Shown one piece after another: positions 33,938-47,600 of a stretch of 64,000 nucleotides of DNA. Source of the stretch: Pelagomonas calceolata (taxonomy: Eukaryota; Sar; Pelagophyceae; Pelagomonadales; Pelagomonadaceae); contig CAKKNE010000003.1 in NCBI GenBank assembly GCA_918797485.1, positions 5,084,001-5,148,000 of the forward strand. Direction: 5' to 3'. The notes under the pieces were generated by a model. It was not told where the DNA came from. It made no database searches and worked only from the letters and a program-made list of their open reading frames with translations. The position numbers were made by a program, and so were the translations under genes. Every line of letters begins with the position of its first letter. Position 1 is the stretch's first letter.

Positions 33938-35687
33938 GGCCGGCGCTCTTAGCGTCGACCTCCACGCCATCGACGCGACGACCAGCTCGATGGTTTCCAC
34001 ACGGTCACGAGACGAGAGGTGTCGATTGAGACGTGGGCACGGGTGTCGGATCCGCATCGGCGCACCAGAGCGTCTCCTTGTTCGGGTTGTTTCCTTGGTT
34101 CGTGCACCAAGCCTCGCTCCTGTCTCCTCTAAAGTTCACTTTACCAGTGCTGATGATGAGGATCTTGCACCCGCCCCTTGGTCGCAGCACCTGTGCAGAA
34201 ATTGATTTCCGGGCCGGCCCCCTTAGCGTCGACCTCCACGCCATCGACGCGACGACCAGCTCGATGGTTTCCACACGGTCACGAGACGAGAGGTGTCGAT
34301 TGAGACGTGGGCACGGGTGTCGGATCCGCATCGGCGCACCAGAGCGTCTCCTTGTTCGGGTTGTTTCCTTGGTTCGTGCACCAAGCCTCGCTCCTGTCTC
34401 CTCTAAAGTTCACTTTACCAGTGCTGATGATGAGGATCTTGCACCCGCCCCCTTGGTCGCAGACCTGTGCAGAAATTGGATTTCCCGGGCCGGCCCCCTT
34501 AGCGTCGACCTCCACGCCATCGACGCGCGGCACTAGCTCGATGGTTTCCACACGGTCACGAGACGAGAGGTGTCGGTGCACGTGGGGAACGGGTGTCGGA
34601 TCCGCATCGGCGCACAGCGCGTCTCCTTGTTCGGGTTGTTTCCTTGGTTCGTGCACCAAGCCTCGCTCCTGTCTCCTCTAAAGTTCACTTTACCAGTGCT
34701 GATGATGAGGATCTTGCACCCGCCCCCTTGGTCGCAGACCTGTGCAGAAATTGGATTTCCCGGGCCGGCGCCCTTAGCGTCGACCTCCACGCCATCGACG
34801 CGCCTTACTAGCTCGATGGTTTCCACACGGTCACGAGACGAGAGGTGTCGGTGGCACGTGGGCACGGGTGTCGGATCCGCATCGGCGCACCAGAGCGTCT
34901 CCTTGTTCGGGTTGTTTCCTTGGTTCGTGCACCAAGCCTCGCTCCTGTCTCCTCTAAAGTTCACTTTACCAGTGCTGATGATGAGGATCTTGCACCCGCC
35001 CCTTGGTCGCAGACCTGTGCAGAAGTTGATTTCCCGGGCCGGCGCCCTTAGCGTGCCGACCTCCACGCCATCGACGCGGCCACTAGCTCGATGGTTTCCA
35101 CACGGTCACGAGACGAGAGGTGTCGGTGAGCACGTGGGCACGGTGTCGGATCCGCATCGGCGCACCAGCCGCCTCCTTGTTCGGGTTGTTTCCTTGGTTC
35201 GTGCACCAAGCTCCCGCTCCTGTCTCCTCTAAAGTTCACTTTACCAGTGCTGATGATGAGGATCTTGCACCCGCCCCTTGGTCGCAGACCTGTGCAGAAA
35301 TTGATTTCCGGGCCGGCCCCCTTAGCGTCGACCTCCACGCCATCGACGCGCCACTAGCTCGATGGTTTCCACACGGTCACGAGACGAGAGGTGTCGGTTG
35401 AGGCACGGGCGGGTGTCGGATCCGCATCGGCGCACCAGAGCGTCTCCTTGTTCGGGTTGTTTCCTTGGTTCGTGCACCAAGCCTCGCTCCTGTCTCCTCT
35501 AAAGTTCACTTTACCAGTGCTGATGATGAGGATCTTGCACCCGCCCCCTTGGTCGCAGACCTGTGCAGAAATTGGATTTCCCGGGCCGGCGCCCTTAGCG
35601 TCGACCTCCACGCCATCGACGCGACGACTAGCTCGATGGTTTCCACACGGTCACGAGACGAGAGGTGTCGATTGAGACGTGGGCACG
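33938..35687 (-). repeat. Tandem array 1: six ~274-bp intron-exon-like units
   Basis: Anchor sequence GTCGACCTCCACGCCATCGA recurs at about 33953, 34228, 34502, 34780, 35054, 35328 and 35600, a 272-278 bp period. On the minus strand each unit has a good acceptor (TTTCTGCACAG|GT), a ~150-nt open segment (for unit two 34315-34464, starting VCDQGGGCKILIIST and ending WCADADPTP) and a donor (CCC|GTGCCC). The spacer of ~124 nt contains a CTAAG branch-like site. Exon length is exactly 150 in units one and two; others differ by one to four bases. Units are near-identical apart from four patches. It could be the 3' exons of the giant gene to its right, or a satellite. Confidence 0.75.
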
Positions 35688-38600
35688 GGCGCCGCGACTG
35701 GAGCGGCTTCCGGCGCAGCGGTAGGCCTCAGCGTTGGCGACTGCACGGGGACCACGCTGGGCGCGGGCGTCGGCCGCAGCGTCGGCGTCGACGTCGGTTG
35801 CGGCGAGGGGCCCGGCGACGACGTCGTGGGGCTCGACGTCGGCGACGGTGTGGTCGGCGATGGCGTGGGGTATCGGACGCTCACGACGACGTCCGCGTCC
35901 GGGGCGGTCGTCGAGGCGGAGAAGTCGGTCAGATGCGTACACGCGCACGTCACGCCGGACGCCGTGTTCGCGACGACGGAACAGCCGTCGGAGGACCAGC
36001 TTCTCGTCGCATTATCCCAGAACGAGCACGAAGCCGCCTTGGTGGGACAATTCACGGTGACGTCGCGCGGGTCTTCAGACCCGCCGCAGTCGAAGGTCGT
36101 GGGCACATCACAGTTGAAGGTCAGGACCTGGGACTGATCCGAACACAGGCCCGTGTCCGTGCCCTGGTCGTAGTCGTCCTCGAGCGCCGGGTCGTAGTCG
36201 AACGGGATGTCAAACACGATGGGTTCGGCGAGATTATCAATCTTGACCGTGGTGCCTTCGCCGCCGAGCTCGATCTGCAGCAGGTCCGAGATGGTGCCGT
36301 CGCCCTCAGAAGCGTAGACGTTCTTCAGTCGGGCCACCTTCACGTCCACGTCGGCCGGTGCTCCCGCCGCCCCGGCGTCGCAACTGCCGCCCCCGGCGGC
36401 GTCGAGGGCCGAGGCGGGCAGGTTTGCCACGCCTGTCCCCGAGAATAATCGAAACGCTGCGTCCCGCGTCCCGCAGTCGGTCCGAAAGGCGCGAAGCTCC
36501 ATGTTGTCCGTGACGACGCTCCTGTTCTGGCCGCCGTAGGCGCCCGCGATCATGCCGGTGGCGAGGGCCCCCACCGTGCCGGCGATCTGCCCGCCCAGGT
36601 CGGCGTTAGCGGCCCCCAACGCCCGCCGCGCGTCCACCATGCCGGACGCGAACAGGCTCGCATCCAGGAGGCTCGAGACCGTAGCCGCCGTCGACGCGGC
36701 CGTGTCGGCGTCGAAGCCACTCCCCGCCGCGCCGCCGACGACGTCGCTGAGCAGCCCGAGCGCGCCCGTCTGCGAGCTCTCAGAGAGAGAGTCGGGGTCC
36801 CCGGTGAGCCTCGAGACGGTGGACAGGACCTGAGCCGCCGCGGCGGCGGACGAGCCCGTGCCCACCAGGCTCGCCGCGCTAATCGTGTGGGCCATCAGGT
36901 CGTCGATCAACTCCTGTTTGGCGGAAAGTCTCCGGCGACTCGCGTCGGTCCCGCCTAAGACGCTCGCCACGTTCGAGACCAGTGACAGCGACGCCTCGCC
37001 ATCGCCCGTGTCCGCCGACGCTGACAATAGATCGCCAGCGAACGCCGAGAGGTCCTCGGTCGAGATCTCGAGCGGGTCCACCCGCACGGGCGTGAAGGCT
37101 TGCGCGTAGGACAGGTAGCGGTCGAAGACGCGGCCAACACACGTGATGTTGACATTCGGCGCTTGCGGCAGTGTCGTAAGGAACCACGCGCTCGCGTACT
37201 GGTCCGCAACCAGCGGCGTCAGCGCCGCGTCCTGGACCAGCCGATACCCGTACGTGTACGTGAGGGGGTAGTCGTCGACGTCGTCGGACCAGCCGTCGAG
37301 CAGGAACTCGAACTCCGTCTCCAGGGCGGTGCCCCGGTACGGCGCGACGGCGAACGTGCCCGAGGTGGGTGGGCCGTTCGTCGTCAGGGAGACGACGGTC
37401 GAGGACGTCGACCCGATGCTGTCCGTGACCGTAAGTCTCAGCCGATACACGGCGTTGGGCCGCGTCTTGCCGAGGTCGATGAGCATGGGAGACGGCGCCC
37501 CGCTGGGCTTGCCGAGGAGGCCCGCGGACTGCCCGGCGCCGACGGACCAGGCGGTTTGTTCGATCGTTCTACCGGGATCGGGCGACGTCGCCTCGAAATA
37601 GATCGCAGCGAACGTGTCCTCCGTGGGATTGTACTTGACGCTCTCGTCGAAGCCCGTGACCGTCGCGCGCGGCATGTACTGGTCCGACGAGACCGACACC
37701 AGCACGCTGTAGGCCGCGCTCCGCGCGCCATGCGAGACCGTCAGCGTGAACTCGTACGAAGTGTCGCTCGCCCAGCCCGCCGCCGTCGTCGGCGTAAACG
37801 CGAGGACGGATTGCGTCGTGTCCGCGGAAGCGAGTAATGGGTTCGCGTCTTCCCTACTCCCGTCGTCCAGCACGCGCGCCGCGGTCCACGCGTACGCGAG
37901 CGCGCCCTCCTCGTCGGGGTCGTACGACTCGGACCCGTCCAGCTCGGTGGTGGCGCCGATCGCCACGGCCTGCTCGACGCCGCCTAAGATGGACGCGACG
38001 AGGACCTGCGACCCGACAACAATCGTGGTAGTAGCGGAGCTGTTAATCGTCATGGTGTCCGCGAAGCCGACGGTCACCTGGAACTTGTAGGTCGTCTGCG
38101 CGGCCAGGGCGTCCGCCGGCAGGCGACACGACATGGGGTTGGCGGTGTACTCCGCCAAGTCCGGGATGTCTCGGACGTACGTCGCCCCCGCCAGCCGCCA
38201 CGCGCGCCAGGCGAAGCCCAGCGCCGTGGACGACACGTTCGCGTCGACGCAGGCGAGCTTGGGCAGCGCGACGTCGAGTTTGAGCGACTTTTTGTCGGAC
38301 CGAACCATGGTCTGCGTCGCGGCGCTCTGGAACTGGACGCTCGGCGCCGGCGAGGCCAGCTTGTCGACGGTCGCGTAGGCCGTGGTCGTCACGCCGAGAA
38401 AATTCGTCGCGGTGATGAGGAAGTCGTAGGCCCGGCCCGCGAGGAGGTCGTCGAAGGCGAGGCCCAGGGTCACGGCGCCAGCGGCGTCGGCGGCCGCGAG
38501 CTTGGCCTTGAGCGCCGCCACGCTGGCCATGTCGGCGTCCGTCTCGGCGTCCCAGCTCGTCAGCACGCCCCAGTTGTACGTCAGAGCTCGCGAGCCGCCG

Positions 38601-41600
38601 CCCGTGGCGCCGCGCGCGTCGAGGACGACGCCGTCGCAGACGCCGACGCTCTCCGGCGCCGTGATCGAGACCGCCGGCGCCACGGGATGCAGCGGCTTTT
38701 GGGCCTCGGCGTACTGGGCGGCGCTCGTGAGCGTCGCGCCGTCGAGGTCGTTCTTCAGCACGCCGCCCTTGAGCCACGCGGCGTTCTTCTCCGTCGCGGC
38801 CACGTAGTCGAACGGCACTATCTGGGCGCCCGCGCCGAACGTCACGCGCAGCGCGCTCGAGTTCGTCCAGGCGCACGTACCGTCCGCGCCGAATTGCTGC
38901 GCCGCGTACTCGAAGAGCGTAGCGCAATCAATATCCCACTCGCCGTCGATCATGTTCGTCGGGCTGTCGAAGAGCACGTCGAGGCCGTTGCCGCCGTCCA
39001 GGAACCGCACAAGCTCTAGCTTGGGCGGCGGCACACTATCCACCGAGAACTCTACGGCGATCTCGACGTCGGAGACGGCGAGGCCGTCGAAGAAGGCGTC
39101 GGAGGAGGCGACGGAGTGCGTGAGCGTGGCCGTCCTGCCCTCCAGGACGTCTGGGTCTGCGAGAGAGGCGTTGACGGCCACGTACTTCCGATCCCAGTTG
39201 TCCGGCGTAAACAAGAGCCGCTTCGTGTTGAACACGTTCGTGTCGGCGCAGCCGAGCGACACGATGACGTCAGCCGTCGGCGGCGCGGAGAGCGTGATCC
39301 AGTAGCCGTCGCTGAACGTCGGACCGTCGACGCCGGCCCCGACCGTCAGCGCCTTGCCGCTCACGGTGGCGAAGGCGACGTCGTCCTCGATGACTTGGCA
39401 CGTCATCGTAGCCGAGCGTCGGCCGTCATAATTAGCATCGTCCGAGCGCGCCACGAACCATACGGAGTAGTTGCGGTCGCCGGAGAGCACGGCGTCGTCG
39501 GCGACGCGGAACTCGTACGTCGCGGCCGAGGCCCAGTCGGCGGGCTCGACCGTGCGGTTCCCTCCGTCGGCGCCGTCGACGGAGATGCTCGCAAACGCGT
39601 CGACGTCGCCCTTGACCTCGAGGCGCACGGCGGAAAACGGCCGGCTCGTCAGCGCCGCCGTGAAGACGAAGGCCGCGGCGTTCTCCTTTGCTTTCGCCGT
39701 GAGGGCCGCCGCGGCGGAGGTGACGGGGTCCGTCGTCGCCAGGAATTTGTTCACCTCGATCAGCGACTCGTCGACGTCCAGCACCGTCACGGCGAACGAC
39801 CCGATAAAGTTTCGCTCGCGGCCGTAGATCGCATCGTCCGAGTCGAGGGAGACCGTGATGGTCTGCACGACACTCTGACCGTTATTGACGCGGTCCCGGA
39901 GCGCGCCGGCGGCGAGGGTGAGAATAGTGTCGCCGGCGGGAATGATTTTCGTGACGAAGGCTCTTCCGCGGTCGGAGACGAGCGCGTAGCCCGGGTTATC
40001 TGGGTCCTCGTCGTAGAAGCGGAGGGCACCGCCGCCCTTTCTCCGCCTGCCGCGAAAACCGCCGCCGCCCTGCTCCCACGCGCTCAGCGACACGTGGACG
40101 GGCTCGGTCGCCGGGACCGTGAGGTTGACGACCAGGTGCTCTACCTTGAGACCCGTCCCCGTAAAGGCCGCCTCGGCCAGTTCCGCGGGCGGCGTCGCCG
40201 AGAAGTCCGCCAGGCGGTAATTTATGGTCGTCGGCGCGAGCGACGGCACCGGCGACGGCACCGCAGTCGTCGGCGCGGCCGTCGGCGCGGCCGTCGGGGC
40301 CGACGATGGTACGGCCGTCGGAACCGACGTGGGCCCAAAGGTGCCGCACTCGAATGTCACGGCCCGGTCCTCACTCGCCCCGCCGCGTCGCTCGCTCCAC
40401 GTGACTTCACCCCACGGAAAAGCCTCGCCGCCGTAGGCGTGCGCTTCGTAGTGGCAGGTCGGCGCTGGGAGGGCTTCAACAACGACCACCTCGGAGACCA
40501 GAAGCGTGGAGAACGCCGCGAACGCTCCCGATGCGCCCGCGGCCGAAGCCGCTGCCTGGACGTACGTATCCACCTGGCTCGGGCTCACGTCTTCGAGGAT
40601 TTTGGCCAGCGCTAATGCGGTGTAGAACGAGTCGGCGCGGATCGAGTATGTGATCGCGAGAAGGGTCGTCGGCGTCGGCGCGTGGCCGAGCGAGCAGCAG
40701 AGCACGCCGCCCTGCTGCGCGGCCCAGTCCGGCGAATCGTTCGTGCACAGGAAATCGGTGCCACAGCACCAGTCGTCGTCGCCGTCGTCGCAGTCTCCAT
40801 CGATATCGCAGCACGTCGCGGCGCTGGCGTCGGGGCACGTCGGGTTCGAACAGACCTCGTCCTCGTCCTCGCTGCAGCACTCGCCCCACGTACTACAACA
40901 CCACCCATGGCATTCCGCCGCCGCCGCGCAGTTGTGCTCGTCGCCGCATTCCGGGCAGAGTGCTTCCCAGTAATCGTAATCGTCTGAACCCGTCGACGAA
41001 CCGGGGATGCTGCAGACGGCGCCCACTGGATCGGCTCCCTCCCACTCGTCGCAGTTACCGTCCGCCCAACCACTGGAGTGGCCCTTGTAGAAGCCAGCGC
41101 AGTCCTCGTTGCCGCCCGATTGATTGGGCTCGCCGCCCGCCCAGTTGACATAGTCGAGAGCGCTGCCGTCGACCCAGGCGTACGAGCCTTCTGTGGTCGT
41201 GTCGGACAGGCCAATCCACGCGCTCGAGCCGGACGGAACGACTGCCTTCGCCGCCGCATCCTCGGCGGCGCTGTGGATGGTGGCCAGATCGCCGCCACGG
41301 CTCTGGCACTGCGCGCGACCGTTCGACCACGAACCCACGTCGGCGACGAATAAAAATTCCGTGAAGGAGGCATCGCCTGAACCGCAGTCCTGCTCCGTGA
41401 CGGCGCCGTTCACGACGCATCCGATGGTCGCGTCCGAGAGTGTATTGTCGTTAAAGTCGCCGCTAGAGGCGCGGTACACGCCTGGGCCATCGAGGAAATC
41501 GTGGCGCCCACCACAATCTGGGCAATGCTCGTGGACCCAGGCGCCGCACGCCGCTGCGCCCTCGACACGCACGTACGAGATCTGATCATTTCCTGGGCAC

Positions 41601-44600
41601 GGTGCCGAGGTGAGCACGCTGTTTGGATGACTATCGCACCGTTCGCAGTTCCCGTACCGACCTGCCGGGAGGGTGCAGCAGGTACCGGAGCCGTCTTCGT
41701 TGGAGCAAAAGGTGGCCGCGCATTTGGGCATGGTCGTAACCTCAATCTCGACGGACACCTGAGATTGGGCGACGGAGGCCATGCTCGCGATCGCGGAGAC
41801 CAAGACCCCAGCGTGCGGCTCCGCCGCCTCGAGCGCGAGACCCCCGACGGTCAGCGCGCTTTTTAGCACGTGTGGACCCGAGGCCGACGTCGCGCACACG
41901 AACTGGTAACTACCATAGCGGTTCTCGTCATTCCATTTGCTGTTATGTAAAATCACGGTGTATGGCTCGTCGCCGTCATGATTGTTGGGTTCGCCGCTTT
42001 CCCAGTTCTCGTAGTCCCACGCGGTGCCGTCCGACCAAGTCCACGTGCCCTCCTGGGCCGCATCGGAGCCCCCGATCCAGCATTCACCGGGACAAAGCGC
42101 CGCAACTGCCGCATTCTCGCTGGAGCTGTGGATCGACGCGAGGTCGTGATAGTACGCGCGGCAGTACGCGCGCGCATCGTCGAAGCTCTTCGCTTGATCG
42201 ACGTACACGAAGGAGCCGCTAGCAGAGCCTGAGTCGCCGCCCTCGGCGCTCAATTTGCGGTCCTCCGAGAAGCCGCACGTGACGTCATTCTTCTCGCAGC
42301 TCAAGTAGCCGCTTCCCGCGTTCTGGTCAAAGCTTACGGCGCGGGAAACGGAGCTCGTACAGCATCTTGAGTCCGAGGCGCTGTAATCAAATCCGAGACA
42401 CTCCGCCTCCGCACAGCAGAGATCTACGCATTGAGCCTGGCTCAAGCCCGACTGGCACGTGATGTCGTGGCCATTAATGTGTGAGTCTTCGTAGCAGTTG
42501 AAGGACGCGCAGGAGCCGGAGACTTCGACGGGGCCACGCTCGGCTGTGCATGGCGAGCGGCAGATGTAGCCAAGGTCGGTTCGATCCGACGTGATGTCGC
42601 AGCGGATATCGTGCCAACGGTCACCCGCCCCGTGCAGATAGCCGACGCAGTCCTCGTCGCCGCCGTAGCTGTTCGGCTCGCCGCCGTTCCACGCCTCGTA
42701 GTCGAGCGGCGTGCCGTCGTCCCACACAAACGTCCCCTCGGCCGCTGCGTCCGTCAGTCCGATGCGCGTCGATTTACCGCCGGTCAGTGCGAACGCCGCT
42801 GCGTTTTCCTCGGCACTATGAATACTCGCAAGATCGCCGCCGAGCGCCTGGCACGCTGCCCGAGCGCTTGCGTGCGTCGCCGGGCCCGGAAAGTAGCTGA
42901 ACATCATGTCGTCGCTTGAACCGGACGGAGTGGCGCTAGAAGCCGTTGTACTGCACAGACACTGCAATGAATAACTACTGTCATGATCATTCCATCGACC
43001 AGCACCTTTGCCTGGGGTTGAACTGGTGTACATCTCTACAAAAGGCGATGCAGCTCCACCATTTGGCTCACCTGGTTGCCAGAATGTGAAAGTACTGGAG
43101 CAACCGAGCGGCCACCGGTGCCCACTGCCTTGGTACGTCAGTCCGATCCATGCACCAACCCAACCGGGAGTATCTGTCCGAGAAGTGTCAATACCAACAT
43201 CAAGAATGGCAAGTGCCGCGCTGTTTTCCGCAGCATTATTGATGCATGCAAGCGTCCCTCCAAGCGCACTGCAGTAGTTGACACAATCTGGCTGCGACAT
43301 GCGTGACGGGCTTAGATGAAACGCATTTCCGGAAGATGACACGGTGCCAGCGAAGCACTCGCGGCTTTCGACGTGGACACCTCCCGACGTGTCGGCCCAG
43401 AGCGACAGGTCGGCTCCGACCGCATCCGTAGACCCCGTGCAGCCGTCGCACCAGCTGCTTCCGCTTGACTCGTACTGGATCGCATAGCAGTCCAACCGCG
43501 CCGCGCACTTGGCCCGGCAGGCGTCGAGGTCGCCGCTGTGCTCGTACGTCTCCCACTCGCATTTGTCGGTCTCGACGTCGTACAGCTTGATGCAGCTGCC
43601 CGGGCTGCCCGTGCAGCAGTGGTCGTCGCCGTAGTCATCGCAGTCGCAGTCACCACAAGCAGGATAACCACAATCCCCACAATTGCAGTTGTCCGGGAGC
43701 GAGGCGTCGTTCGTGCAGAAATTCCTGGTGATCGGACAGCAGCCGCGCAGGGACCCGCAGCCCTCGTCCCGGAACCAGCGACCGATGTCCGAGCCGTCGT
43801 CGAAGTCGCAGCCGCCGCTCACGAACGCTGCAAGCTCGCTCTCCCCGACGGCGTCGCGGCACTCGTCGCAGTCCTCCCCGAAGCAATCACTACAAATCTC
43901 CGAGTGCGGCTCGTTGCCCTCGCACTCCATGTTCACGCACGCGAGGCACGCCGCCATGTCCTCGTCGTCCTCGCCCTCGTCCTCGTCCCCACCTGAGCAG
44001 TCATAAACCTTGACTGAACGTACACTGTCGCAGCCAACTCCATTGTAGCAAAAGTTCTGGTCTTGGTCGTAGTGATGCTCTCTGCCCGACGAGTCCTGCA
44101 CACTAAAGCAGCAGCCGGTCGAGACGCGGATAATATCCAGGGCAGAGCACGTGCTCTCATATTCGGACGATGTCCAGGGCCCGCAATAGTTGCAGCACGT
44201 CGGGTTTGCGTCGAGCTCATGCCAGCAGGGATGGTCTAGGTCGTAGGTCATGCCCGAGACACTGCCATAACACGCCAGCTGGTCTTCAGATTGGTAGCCC
44301 CACGCCGTGCAGGCACCGCCGCCCTCGTCCGAGGAGCCGCCCATCTGGCAGACGCAAGGGAACAGAGACTCCGAACATTGATAGTCGTTCCAGGCTCGGT
44401 CACGCCCGTTTGGTCCCCAGATATTGACGCAGTTCTCACGGGTGCCGCCGTTTGGTTCCCAGCTAGACCAGGGGAGGTAGTTCTGCGTGCTGCCGCCAGC
44501 CTTTGTCTTCACGAAGCAAGTACTGCCCTCGTCGTCTCCTGTGCCCGATACGGCTTCCGGATTTCGAGTGCAGGTGGCGTCCGTGCTGGCCGCGGTGGCC

Positions 44601-47600
44601 GCCTCGTAGGCCACGCAACTATCGTCCGCGTCGCAGTCCTCCCTACCGTTGCACCCGTATTCCGTATCATCAACGTCGGAATTGTGTGCGTTGGCGCACC
44701 AGCCTTTATGGGCCGTATATGCGCTCTGGCAGACCCAGCTGCCCTCCGAGGCCTCGTCGGTCACCGCTAGCCACGCCCCGCATTCGGTCGCCCCTTGGGG
44801 ACAGCTGCCGCCGAACGCCTTATAGGCCTGCTCGTTCTGCGACTCGTCGCTGATACAAGAAAACTCGCCCCCGATTGCGGCGCATTCGCCGTAACATTCG
44901 TCCCAGTGCACGTTCGAGCTTGTGATCGTAAACGTGCCGCCCTCGTCTGGCTCCGAACCACATCCGACGGTGAGCACGTAGTTGCCCGCTGCGCCCGCGT
45001 CGCGCGCGTGGTCGGTGTCGCAGTCCGTCTCGAGTGCTCCGCCGTGCTCCGAATAGCCGGTTACCTGCAGCACGTACGTGGCGCCGGCCTGGAGCGGCTG
45101 GGAGGTCCAGACGTCCTCGAGGTTCCCGCGGCTGCCAGCGCTCGTGCATATTTCCTCGCCAGGGTCGTCCCACTCGCCGATGAGATCCACCGCGCCGGCG
45201 TGCGGCGCGGGCGATCGGAGGCATGTATTCGCCTCGTAGCCGACGACGCTGTAGAGGTAGAGCATGGTGTCGTAGTCGGAGCCACACGTCGAGAAGTGGT
45301 AGTATGCCGTCTCGGAGGGCCTGATGATGTAGAAATGGTCGGGCGCGTCGTTGCCCGAGAGCCAGTGCGCCGCGCCGGTCGTGGATTCATATCGCGTCTC
45401 GCCGCACGCGATACTTTTGGTCCCCGTCGTGGGCGCGATCGTGGGCGCCGCGCTTACCGTGGGGATGGCCGTTGACGGCGCAGCAGTCGTCGTCGGCACG
45501 GCCGTCGGCTGCGGCGACCACGCGAGCGAGTTCGGAAACGCCGAGTCCACGAACCAACCGCCGTCGCCGCAGCTCGCGTCGTAGAAGAGGTAATGCGTGC
45601 TGCTGGCCGAGGCGTAGATCGGCCGGCCGTCGCTCGTCATCGCGACGTACTCGTAGTGGCCGTTCAAATCGTCGTCGTGAAACCCAGACGCCAGGTAGTC
45701 TCTGCAGAGCTCGGTCGGCGCGCTGCTCGGGGGAGAGGATATGGTCGGAGCCGGCGACGGAACCGAAGTGGGCCCAAAGGTGCCGCACTCGGCCGTCACG
45801 GTCCGGTCATCGTGCACCACGCCGCCGTCGAGTCGCTCGCTCCACGCGACTTCGCCCCACGGGAACGCTTCGCCGCTGTAGGCGTGCGCTTCGTAGTGGC
45901 AGAGGCGCGTCGGCGCTGCGGTCGGCTGTAGAGACAGTGTCGGCTCGAAACTAGTCGTTGGCGCAGGACTCGGCGCAGGACTGGTGGTCGGTGCGGCCGA
46001 CGGGAGGCCTGTCTTAAACACATAAGCTTTGCCCGGAGTGGGGCAACCGTCGCCCGCACTACATTGGGGCGCCCCGACCGCCAGCGTATCACCAGAGAGC
46101 GCCAGCCCGTGACCGAACCAATCCGCCGGCCACCCCCCTCGTCCGTCGCTCGCGGTGAGCTTGCCTTCGTAGCTCCAATCCAAGGCACCGTCCGACGCTG
46201 TGAAACCGTAGACGGCCCCCGCCCCATCGTGCGAAGGGCCGTGATGACTGTTATGGGCGGCACCGATCACCAGGGCGTCGCCATCGAGCGCCAGCGCGCG
46301 CCCAAAATAGTCATTTGCCACGGTGTCGCTTGCGGTCAGTATGGCGACCTCGTTCCAGCTGGAGCCACCGTTCGACGCGAGGAACACGTAGACCGCACCG
46401 CCGGTTCCGGCGTGAACGGCACTGACTGCCAGGACATCACCGTCGAGCGCCAATGCGTATCCAAAACCGTTGCCGACCCTCCCGTCGCTCGCTGTCAGTG
46501 TGGTGGTCTGAATCCAGCTCGTGCCGCCATCGGAGGTCAGGAGCACCCTGGCGTGCTCGTCGCTTGTGCTGCCGACCACCAGCACGTCGCCAGCGAGCGC
46601 CACCGAAGATCCGCCGACGAGATCGGTCGTCTGGCTCCAGCTCTCGCCGTCATCTAGTGTGCGGTATACGTACAATCGGCCCGAGCAGACTGCCAGGACG
46701 TTGCCGGAAAGCGCCACCAAATAACCATTCCCTAGCTTGGCCACCTCGGTCCAGCTTGCACCGCCATCTAATGTGCGATATACGTACGCTGTGCCAGCAC
46801 AGCCTGAGCCGGGCCCACAGGTAGTAATCGCCAGGACGTTGCCATCGAGCGCGAGCGCGGTACCGCCAGGGAGCTTGGCCACCTCGTTGTAGCTTAGGCT
46901 GCCATCGGACCTAGTGGAGGCGAGAAAGACGTAGGTGCGCCGCCCCGTGGTGTAGGAAGACGCCCAACAATTGATGCACGGGGCGCTGATCGCTATGATC
47001 TCGCCCTCCATCGCCACCGCCCACCCAAAGTTGGCGTCCGGTTGCGTCCCTGTCATCTGGGCCATCTCGCGCCAGCCCCTCGCCCAAGTTTCGGCTTGCA
47101 GGCGTCGACCGCAGGCGCTGCTCTTCGTGACGCCGCACGACGTCGACGCGCACGGGGTGTTCTCGAACGCTCTATGAAGGCTCACGTCGCCGTCCACACA
47201 CCAGCTGAGGTCCTGGTCGAAGGCCGAGGCGCTGCGGAACATGGAGTTCATGGTTCTGATGCCCGAGGTGTCCCACGCGCCGATGTCTTGATTAAAAGAC
47301 GAGGCACCGCTGAACATGTAGTCCATCGTTGTGACGCCGGAGGTGTCCCACGCGCCGATGTCCTGGTCGAAGGCATAGGCGCCTCTGAACATGGCGCCCA
47401 TGTCTGTGACGCCGGAGGTGTCCCACGCTCCGATGTCCTCGTTGAAGGACGCCACTGCCGAGTTGCAATAGCCCGAACCGCCCCCACAAAACAAATACGA
47501 CATGTCCGTCACCCCTGATGTGTCCCAATTCAAAATGCGGCCGTACTTTGCCTCGGCGGCCGTCGCATCTGCCAGCCACGCCGCGAGTGCCGTGCGGATG

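Noticed and set aside
33938-35687. CRISPR-like array
   Set aside because: Units of ~274 bp with no short repeat/spacer pattern, no cas genes, eukaryotic context.
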